From positions 1 through 11,494 of the forward strand of contig DAOVGH010000009.1 in assembly GCA_030672485.1 (NCBI GenBank): a stretch of 11,494 nucleotides of DNA, in the 5' to 3' direction. Positions 6,245 through 11,494 of this stretch are shown piece after piece (positions within the stretch are counted from its first letter, which is position 1; each line of letters starts with the position of its first letter). The translations under genes and the position numbers were made by a program. The notes below the pieces were generated by a model, which searched no databases, was not told the origin of the DNA, and was given only the letters and a program-made list of their open reading frames with translations. The DNA comes from Desulfobacterales bacterium (lineage in GTDB: Bacteria; Desulfobacterota; DSM-4660; Desulfatiglandales; B25-G16).

Positions 6245-8272
6245 ATGGTGAAACAGTGGGGGGTTATTCTGTTGTTTGGACTGGTCTCTCTGGGCCTTAT
6301 GCTTAATAGTGCTTATGCTGCAGGAAACGAAGAACACGTTACATTAGAAACTATAGTGGTTACAGGGACAAGGGCTGAAAGGAGAATAGAAAGGGTGCCA
6401 GCCAATGTCACGGTGATCGACGAGGAGGACATCAAAAACTCCAACGCAAAGACCGTGGTGGACGTTCTTCGCTCTGAAGAAGGAATCGTTGTGAGAGACC
6501 TCCTAGGCAATGGGAAGCGTTCTCAGGTCGACCTGCGTGGATTCGGAGAGACTGGTCCTTACAACACTCTGGTTCTGGTGGACGGCCGCCGTGTAAATGA
6601 GATTGACCTCAGCGGGATAGATTGGGCGCAGATTCCCCTCGAGCAGATCGAGCGGATAGAAGTCGTTCGAGGGACCGGGACCGTGCTTTATGGCGACAAT
6701 GCCGTGGGAGGCGTAATCAACATCATCACCAAGATCCCACCAAAGAGATTAACCTTTAGCGCGGGAACAATTGCCGGGAGTTATGGGCGAAACAAAGAGC
6801 AGATCTCTATCAGCGGTGGGCGTGAGAATATGGGGGCGGCCCTATTTGCTAGCTATGACTCCACCGAAGGGTACAGGAACAATGGAGAATTCCGGGCAAA
6901 GGATGTAGGAGGAAAAATTGTCTTTGATGCCACTGAATTCCTAAGCCTGAACTTGAGCGGGTCCTATCATTCTGATGACTATGGCCTTCCAGGTTCCCTT
7001 ACAGGGGAGGAGGTAGCTATTGATCGAAGAGCCACCACGAGTCCTTTAGATGAAGCTGAAAGCACGGATCAGTACCTCAAACTAGGGTTCGATCTGGACC
7101 TCGGTAAACAAGGCGGTATTGTTGCCGATTTTTCCTACAGAGATCGAGAAACTGAGGCACAGTTCCCCGATCCTTTATTCCCGTCCGCAACAGAAGGTGA
7201 GACACAGACCTGGGGCATCACTCCTCGGTACGTTTGGCGCGGAGAGATCTCTAACCATGCCAACATGCTCATCGCAGGTATTGATTTCTACCGGTCTGAA
7301 CAGGACTTGAAGGCATTTTCCGGCTCCTTCACTCCAATTGCTGTGCTGTCCGGCCTTGCCGACATTAAGAGGGACTCTCATGGGATCTATTTCGCTAATG
7401 AATTCTCCCTATTGGAAAGTCTCATTCTCTCGGTAGGGGCTAGACGTGAGCAGGTTAAATACGATCTCAGTCAGCAGGATCTGGCATTCGGTCTTGCTCC
7501 CCTGGACGCTACTGTGACCGAGCGGGAGAATGCCTACAGTGCGGGACTCACTTTCCTGTATAGCGGTAAATCTTCTGTTTTTGCACGGACCAACCGAAGC
7601 CTTCGTTTTCCCCTCACAGACGAAGTGGTTATTTTTGACTACGTTGCTGGAAGGCTTCGGGTGAATTCAGATCTCAAGCCCCAAACGGGAAAACACTATG
7701 AGGTTGGGTTAAGGCATTACGTTACACCGGATATCCAGGGGAGTGTTACCCTTTTTCGCGCGGAGATCGATGACGAAATTTTCTATAACCCGAGCACATT
7801 CACCAACGAAAATCACCCGGAAACCCTCCACCAAGGCGTTGAGCTCGGAACCAAGGCAGACCTCTTCAAGAAGTTAACCCTCTTTGGAAACTATACCTAT
7901 GAAAAGGCAAGGTTCGAAAAAAACCCGTATAAAGATAATGACATCCCGGCTGTGCCGAGGCACAAGGCCAATGTGGGATTCCGAATCCATGATTTTGTTC
8001 AGGGCCTTATCTTTGCTGCGGATTACAACTATGTGGGCTCCAGCTATGCCATCAGTGACCAAGCGAACGACTTTGAAAAACTGAAGGAACACTACACGAT
8101 CAATACGAGACTTTCTTATGAATGGAAAATGCTCAAAGCCTTTGCCGGGGTCAATAATATTACAAATCAAAAGTATTCCGATTATTCGGTGATGGACACA
8201 TTCTTAACAAGACGCAACTTCTATCCAGCCCCCGAAAGAAACTGGCTTGCCGGACTTAAGATTGCCTTTTAA
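6245..8272 (+). CDS. btuB: TonB-dependent outer-membrane receptor, probably for vitamin B12
   Basis: This outer-membrane beta-barrel receptor imports its ligand into the periplasm using TonB energy. Its 675 residues (E. coli BtuB has about 614) begin with a signal peptide ending AYA-A near residue 25. A TonB box ETIVVTG (35-41) follows, then the plug domain (about 51-163) with VPANVTVIDEEDI, VDLRGFG, LVLVDGRRVN, IERIEVVRG and GGVINIIT. The remainder is a barrel of aromatic-rich strands ending in the expected C-terminal phenylalanine (GLKIAF). The GGAGG at 6235-6239 is a strong ribosome-binding site 5 nt before the ATG. The B12 specificity comes from the riboswitch and terminator directly upstream, not from the protein alone. 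No btuFCD genes follow; the gene appears to be transcribed alone. Confidence 0.88.
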   Translation: MVKQWGVILLFGLVSLGLMLNSAYAAGNEEHVTLETIVVTGTRAERRIERVPANVTVIDEEDIKNSNAKTVVDVLRSEEGIVVRDLLGNGKRSQVDLRGFGETGPYNTLVLVDGRRVNEIDLSGIDWAQIPLEQIERIEVVRGTGTVLYGDNAVGGVINIITKIPPKRLTFSAGTIAGSYGRNKEQISISGGRENMGAALFASYDSTEGYRNNGEFRAKDVGGKIVFDATEFLSLNLSGSYHSDDYGLPGSLTGEEVAIDRRATTSPLDEAESTDQYLKLGFDLDLGKQGGIVADFSYRDRETEAQFPDPLFPSATEGETQTWGITPRYVWRGEISNHANMLIAGIDFYRSEQDLKAFSGSFTPIAVLSGLADIKRDSHGIYFANEFSLLESLILSVGARREQVKYDLSQQDLAFGLAPLDATVTERENAYSAGLTFLYSGKSSVFARTNRSLRFPLTDEVVIFDYVAGRLRVNSDLKPQTGKHYEVGLRHYVTPDIQGSVTLFRAEIDDEIFYNPSTFTNENHPETLHQGVELGTKADLFKKLTLFGNYTYEKARFEKNPYKDNDIPAVPRHKANVGFRIHDFVQGLIFAADYNYVGSSYAISDQANDFEKLKEHYTINTRLSYEWKMLKAFAGVNNITNQKYSDYSVMDTFLTRRNFYPAPERNWLAGLKIAF

Positions 8273-8676
8273 AAGTAATCGCGAGAGAAAAGTCTCCGTA
8301 TCGCTAAAGAGGCACTGCTACCCCTGAGGTATCAACGAAAGGTTGAAGATGGCCATCTCGCCCAGAACATGGATGGTGATGGGATCCATCAGTCTTCCCT
8401 ACACCTCATAGGCGCCAACAAAGACAATCCCTCCCACTAGTTGGGTTATAAGGACTACGCGATTACATGGGCTGGTCAGTACAGAAATCACTGTGCATCA
8501 GGACCACCGCGACGCCCAGAATGATCATCGGCACGTATCTTAACTAAACCTCAAAATATTTAAAGTACATACATTCCAGCAGGTGAAATTAACTGATGTC
8601 CCCCATCCTCTCCGCCGCTAATATTCCCGCTATGTAATGGCTGTCAATATGCAAAAAAGGGGGCGACTCCGTTTTT
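8273..8676 (-). pseudogene. Noncoding stretch with a possible decayed membrane-protein remnant
   Basis: No intact gene is visible. On the minus strand, translations between about 8540 and 8300 look like membrane-protein sequence broken by stops and a frame change. One frame reads PMIILGVAVVLMHSDF, the next frame VLITQLVGGIVFVGAYEV, a stop, then GRLMDPITIHVLGEMAIF. A C-terminal piece of a multi-pass transporter or polysaccharide flippase is one guess; identity is not established and the pattern could be chance. No clear terminator for the upstream receptor gene was found here. Confidence 0.3.
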
Positions 8677-8916
8677 ATGGAATGTAACTTGGGGTGCATC
8701 TCCGAGTATACCCAATATCCCTTTCGTAAAGATATGACAAGAGCAGTTAGAAAATCTCGCAGAAAAATCATTGATGAAATGATATACTTTGTTGGTGCAC
8801 TCAAAGTCAAAGGACTAGAGGCGAATCCGCCTTCAGAAAGAAGGGCATCTAAACATGGAATGCTCAAGTGGCTAGAAAGAAAAAAGAGAGAAAATATGGT
8901 AAACAAAGAGACTTGA
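8677..8916 (+). CDS. Hypothetical small basic protein (doubtful)
   Basis: A 79-residue frame rich in Lys, Arg and Glu, not recognised as any family. It has the segment RKSRRKIIDEMIYFVGALKVKG in the middle and a charged tail, with no signal peptide or membrane helix. No ribosome-binding site precedes the ATG at 8677; ATG 8734 (residue 20) is another possible start. The frame overlaps the start of the GNAT gene by about 49 bases, so if real it would be translationally coupled to it. A minus-strand frame of 105 codons overlaps it, which shows that open frames arise by chance here. Confidence 0.35.
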   Translation: MECNLGCISEYTQYPFRKDMTRAVRKSRRKIIDEMIYFVGALKVKGLEANPPSERRASKHGMLKWLERKKRENMVNKET

Positions 8917-9362
8917 TTCGTTCAGCAACTAAAGGGGATTGTAATTTTATTCGCAAACTTTCAGGTGAAGTCTTTTCCGTATTCGGTGACTATAGTGAGA
9001 TTATACCCCAGTGGTTTGTAAATCCGGATGTAATTACCGTTACGTATGTCAAAAATGGACATCCAGTGGGCTTTGCCATGCTTTATGTTCTTACCGGGGA
9101 AATACTGGCCATAGCAGTGCCTCCCAGACATCAAAGGAGGAGAATCGGCTCTGCTCTGCTCAACCATATAGAGTGCCTCGCTAGCCAGCTTGGCCTAAGA
9201 AGACTTTCACTCCATACCGCCAAGGAGAACAATGTAGCTCATCTGTTTTTCCAGAAGGCTGGCTTTGAGGTTATTGGGACTCAAGAAAACTATTATCCCA
9301 GAGGCCAGCCAGCCCTAATAATCTCTAAACACATCGGTCTTCTCCCCTGCACGCGTTCATAA
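8868..9362 (+). CDS. GNAT-family N-acetyltransferase, RimI-like
   Basis: GNAT enzymes transfer an acetyl group from acetyl-CoA to an amine. The acetyl-CoA pyrophosphate-binding motif A is clear: ILAIAVPPRHQRRRIGSALLNHIE (79-102), matching Q/R-x-x-G-x-G/A with A in the last place. The C-terminal half has LSLHTAKENNVAHLFFQKAGFEVIG and ENYYP, the pattern of RimI-type protein N-terminal acetyltransferases, but the substrate cannot be named. The 164 residues run from GTG 8868, which has a weak GGA 8 nt upstream. The first 15 residues are highly basic and not GNAT-like. A TTG at 8913, overlapping the TGA of the preceding small frame, would start at LIRSATKGD, the usual beginning of the domain, and would give 149 residues. 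The gene ends at a strong terminator. Confidence 0.82.
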   Translation: MARKKKERKYGKQRDLIRSATKGDCNFIRKLSGEVFSVFGDYSEIIPQWFVNPDVITVTYVKNGHPVGFAMLYVLTGEILAIAVPPRHQRRRIGSALLNHIECLASQLGLRRLSLHTAKENNVAHLFFQKAGFEVIGTQENYYPRGQPALIISKHIGLLPCTRS

Positions 9363-9390
9363 AAGAGGGGGGCTACGCGCCCCCCTCTTT
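9362..9390. terminator. Strong two-way intrinsic terminator
   Basis: AAAGAGGGGGGC (9362-9373) pairs perfectly over 12 bp with GCCCCCCTCTTT (9379-9390) around a 5-nt loop. T-runs follow on both strands. It lies between the convergent GNAT and transporter genes, so it probably serves both. It overlaps or abuts the GNAT stop. Confidence 0.9.
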
Positions 9391-9437
9391 GTATCTGACC
9401 CGTCAAACGTTCAAAATGGAGTTGCTATCCCTTTAAC

Positions 9438-10901
9438 CTAGCCCCCGATGAGTTTCACTATATTCATAAGCACGAAGAAGCCAAAGAAGATGCAGGACAG
9501 AGCTATAATCACCTGCCTCCACATGGGGGCTCGCACCTCCTTGGGCAGGAAGAGATGCTGGGCCACCAGGATGTGGACCCCTGAGACCACGAAGATGACT
9601 GCTGCCATATTTGCCCCGATGACCAGCAGGGCGAAGGGCTTCGCCAGGTTGATGGCTATGCATCCCCAGATGACAAAGATGGCGAGTATGGCGTAATAGA
9701 TATAACGCACATCGCCCACGCGGCGCACTCGCTCACTACCGGTCCATAGGTGGTCGGTGACCACCCGCGTGAACCCGTCTACAATGCTCAATTGGGTACC
9801 AAACAGGACCCAGAATCCGGTGATCAGGGTCAGAAACCACATGATACGACCGATCTTCTGCGCCAGGTAATCTGCCTGGTATGCACCAGCCGCTAGCCCA
9901 GCTATGTCTGTACCATGGGGGATTATCCCATAGGCGCATACCACGCACAAGTACATCCCTACAACGCACCCGATGCCGAAGAGGACACCCTGATCTATCC
10001 ACAGGTACTTCCACCACTGCCCCCAGGCGCTCATGTTCTTCTCGTTGGGCTCAAACACGCTCCCCACATGGGCGAGCTTTACCTCTTTCCCTGCCACTGC
10101 GCTGGGGATAAACCCGATGACCTTACCCATGCCGAAGCCTTTGTCCCGCATCCAGTTAGTAATCCAGCAGTTGCCTATACCTCCTGCCCCAGAGTAAGCT
10201 GCAAAGGCACCCATGAGAGCCCAATCCACACCTGTGGGCCCCCTTGGAATGGAGCCAAACTTTAAGAACCCTCCTGCCACATCCACCCATGCCCTTCCGG
10301 GCACAAAGAATATATCGACAATTAAGAGGTAGCCGACAATCCATATAACCATAGCCCAGGCTACTTTCTCGAGCGTGCGCTCTATACGGCCGCCGAAAAG
10401 GACTACGACTATACAGGCGAAGAACAGTAAATAACCAAGCATAAGCATTGTGCGTTGGTCAGCAGCCACGGCCGCATCAGGCAAATGGCCATACAGGGCC
10501 CCAAAAAGGCATGCTGCTCCCGCCGCTGCCCAGCCGGGCCATCCTACGTGGAGGATAGCGAGCAGGGGATAAAGCCATCCCCAGAGCTTCGGCCCGGGCT
10601 TGGTCCTCATGAAACCGGTAAGCACCGGCTCACCCGTATACATGGTGTACCGGGCGAATTCCTGATTGAGGAAAACCTGGAAAAAGACCGACACGATGAC
10701 GATCCACATCACAGCAGTCCCGTACTTGACCGCAGCGGTGGGACCCATCAACCACTCGCCGCTGCCGATTGACATGCTCAAGGCAATGGTTCCCGGGCCT
10801 ATGACCGCCATGACATTGCGGAAACTGAATTTTGGTGGTGCCGGCAAATCGGCGACATTCCAAGGCTTCAGTCTCCCACTTGGCATCTTTGGAGTTTCCA
10901 T
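9438..10901 (-). CDS. Nramp-superfamily membrane transporter lacking canonical metal motifs
   Basis: A 487-residue inner-membrane protein with about 11 hydrophobic helices; clear ones are near 58-78, 107-135, 152-172, 180-200, 304-328, 352-374 and 400-447. The first helix VMAVIGPGTIALSMSIGSGEW (30-50) and the general layout match the Nramp (SLC11, LeuT-fold) superfamily. Canonical Nramp proteins bind Mn2+ or Fe2+ through DPGN in helix 1 and MPH in helix 6. Here helix 1 has GPGT (35-38), and the likely helix 6 has AAYSGAGGIGNCW (234-246). The metal-binding Asp and Met are therefore absent, and the substrate cannot be assumed to be Mn2+ or Fe2+. A strong AAAGGAGG lies 7 nt before the ATG. The gene has its own promoter and a long leader, and ends at the two-way terminator. 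GC content seems higher than in its neighbours, possibly from transfer. Confidence 0.8.
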   Translation of the reverse strand: METPKMPSGRLKPWNVADLPAPPKFSFRNVMAVIGPGTIALSMSIGSGEWLMGPTAAVKYGTAVMWIVIVSVFFQVFLNQEFARYTMYTGEPVLTGFMRTKPGPKLWGWLYPLLAILHVGWPGWAAAGAACLFGALYGHLPDAAVAADQRTMLMLGYLLFFACIVVVLFGGRIERTLEKVAWAMVIWIVGYLLIVDIFFVPGRAWVDVAGGFLKFGSIPRGPTGVDWALMGAFAAYSGAGGIGNCWITNWMRDKGFGMGKVIGFIPSAVAGKEVKLAHVGSVFEPNEKNMSAWGQWWKYLWIDQGVLFGIGCVVGMYLCVVCAYGIIPHGTDIAGLAAGAYQADYLAQKIGRIMWFLTLITGFWVLFGTQLSIVDGFTRVVTDHLWTGSERVRRVGDVRYIYYAILAIFVIWGCIAINLAKPFALLVIGANMAAVIFVVSGVHILVAQHLFLPKEVRAPMWRQVIIALSCIFFGFFVLMNIVKLIGG

Positions 10902-10908
10902 CTCACGC

Positions 10909-10923
10909 CCTCCTTTCTAAAGG
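10909..10923 (-). promoter_or_regulatory. Ribosome-binding site of the transporter within a small inverted repeat
   Basis: On the minus strand AAAGGAGG (10909-10916) is the ribosome-binding site. It overlaps the repeat CCTTTAGAAAGG (10912-10923), which could form a 4-bp hairpin with a TAGA loop and partly hide the site. The hairpin is weak, so a regulatory role is speculative. Confidence 0.4.
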
Positions 10924-10941
10924 TTCTTTCTCTCCCCGATC

Positions 10942-11004
10942 CTAGCCTACCCAGTCCACTGCTGTTGGCTCCCCACCCCTCGCGAAGACAGTGGTTTTGG
11001 CTAG
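10942..11004 (-). other. Nested inverted repeats in the transporter leader
   Basis: Two stems share a centre: CTAGCC/GGCTAG (10999-11004 with 10942-10947) outside, and CCACTG/CAGTGG (10989-10994 with 10956-10961) inside, each 6 bp and perfect. They fall inside the leader of about 180 nt predicted from the promoter at 11088-11116. The inner loop holds the G-rich AGGGGTGGGGAGCC. I compared it by eye with the yybP-ykoY Mn2+ riboswitch and saw no match. Confidence 0.4.
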
Positions 11005-11006
11005 TC

Positions 11007-11039
11007 AAAAAAATACTGGCATCTCCTGGAAAATCGCCA
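11007..11039 (-). terminator. Possible leader attenuator of the transporter gene
   Basis: On the minus strand TGGC (11036-11039) can pair with GCCA (11017-11020), and ATTTT with GAGAT inside with G-U pairs. Two or three bases later there is a run of seven T (11007-11013). The stem is weak, so it may be only a T-tract, but the position within a leader fits an attenuator. Confidence 0.3.
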
Positions 11040-11087
11040 CCATTGCTTGCCACAGAGCGGGGGTTAAAGGACAAATAAATTGGGCGC

Positions 11088-11116
11088 ATATTATTTTAAT
11101 ATCTGATGCTTGTCAA
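11088..11116 (-). promoter_or_regulatory. Sigma-70 promoter of the Nramp-like transporter
   Basis: A perfect TTGACA (11111-11116, minus) is followed after 17 nt by TATAAT-like TAATAT (11088-11093). Transcription would start near 11081, giving a leader of about 180 nt before the ATG at 10901. The next gene upstream ends at 11315, so the promoter belongs to the transporter alone. Confidence 0.65.
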
Positions 11117-11248
11117 CCCAAAAATCGGTTATGTCGTAAAAAAGATGAAATAGGTTAGCGCTAAAGGATTCGTCGGGTGGGCCAATGAAGGCACTGGCCG
11201 ATTGAGGAGGGGATCAACATAAGGAAGCATTCAAAAGGATAGGCTGCT

Positions 11249-11288
11249 GTGACCCGCCCTGCTGACCACATATTGCAGGGCGGATCAC
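11249..11288. other. Strong inverted repeat after the partial gene at the window end
   Basis: CCGCCCTGC (11254-11262) and GCAGGGCGG (11275-11283) form a 9-bp perfect stem around 12 nt. After one mismatch GTGA/TCAC extends it by four pairs. It lies 27 bp past the stop of the minus-strand gene at 11315 and may end its transcript, although no T-run follows on that strand. An operator is the alternative. Confidence 0.45.
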
Positions 11289-11314
11289 CGCAATTGTTGA
11301 GCAGTTTTCCCCGC

Positions 11315-11494
11315 CTATTCCTCTAGCTCTGGTAACTTCAGTCCCTCGAAGTAGAAGACCCTGGTACTTCCTCCTGAACCTTCCTTGATATAAGGCATGG
11401 TCATGAAGAAGACGTATCCTCTGGTGTTTATTGCCATGGGCAACTGAAAGCCCATGTTCTCACAGTTCCAGACCCCGTTGCCACAGAGGATCAC
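11315..11494 (-). CDS. 3' end of an unrecognised gene (5' part beyond the window)
   Basis: The last 59 codons of a minus-strand frame end in TAG at 11315-11317 and remain open to the window edge. The fragment contains two Cys (LCGNGVWNCENMGF), then aromatic-rich beta-like sequence (TRGYVFFMTMPYI, TRVFYFEGLKLPELEE). No family was recognised. It has the same orientation as the transporter downstream, but the separate promoter and the inverted repeat between them suggest separate transcripts. Confidence 0.55.
   Translation of the reverse strand: MILCGNGVWNCENMGFQLPMAINTRGYVFFMTMPYIKEGSGGSTRVFYFEGLKLPELEE

Noticed and set aside
8589..8906. Minus-strand open frame of 105 codons
   Set aside because: Low-complexity Ser/Leu/Phe composition typical of a shadow frame; it is antisense to the small plus-strand frame and has no recognisable domain.
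10902..11081. yybP-ykoY manganese riboswitch in the leader of the Nramp-like gene
   Set aside because: The G-rich AGGGGTGGGGAGCC is only loosely similar, and the conserved paired loops of that class were not found.
10868..11089. Minus-strand open frame of 73 codons upstream of the transporter
   Set aside because: Its ATG lies in the predicted -10 element and it overlaps the transporter start in another frame; the leader is better explained as untranslated.

Overview
The window looks like chromosomal DNA from an anaerobic, Gram-negative bacterium, most plausibly a Desulfobacterota (delta-proteobacterial) type. The evidence is a Tol-Pal inner-membrane protein and a TonB-dependent outer-membrane receptor (two membranes), an oxygen-sensitive class III ribonucleotide reductase with its radical-SAM activase (anaerobic growth), and moderate GC content. 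The taxonomic placement is inference; no marker gene here settles it.

Layout. Positions 1-682 (minus) hold almost all of tolQ. It is divergent from a J-domain/zinc-cluster protein (763-1632, plus) across an 80-bp AT-rich gap. A minus-strand tRNA-Thr(CGU) (1692-1767) precedes pyrF (1884-2609, plus). pyrF converges on the nrdD-nrdG operon (minus, 5457 down to 2671). The 787-bp divergent region 5458-6244 is dense with control elements. For nrdDG there is a good sigma-70 promoter bracketed by two NrdR-like boxes exactly 31 bp apart, followed by a leader of about 250 nt with hairpins. For the other direction there is a promoter, a complete cobalamin riboswitch and an intrinsic terminator in front of a TonB-dependent, BtuB-like receptor (6245-8272).

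After the receptor comes about 400 bp of apparently decayed sequence, a doubtful small ORF (8677-8916) and an overlapping RimI-like GNAT acetyltransferase (8868-9362). A strong two-way terminator follows. A divergent Nramp-superfamily membrane transporter (9438-10901, minus) lacks the usual metal-binding signatures; it has a clear promoter and a structured leader of about 180 nt. The last 180 bases hold the 3' end of an unrecognised minus-strand gene.

How the parts fit. The nrdDG / B12-receptor divergent region brings together two regulatory inputs, NrdR (senses nucleotide status) and the cobalamin riboswitch (senses B12). If this organism also has a B12-dependent class II reductase, the arrangement would place anaerobic dNTP synthesis and B12 uptake side by side; that link is inference. 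TolQ is related to the ExbB proteins that energise TonB receptors, but its position here more likely reflects a Tol-Pal operon continuing beyond the window. I found no phage, IS, CRISPR or defence system.
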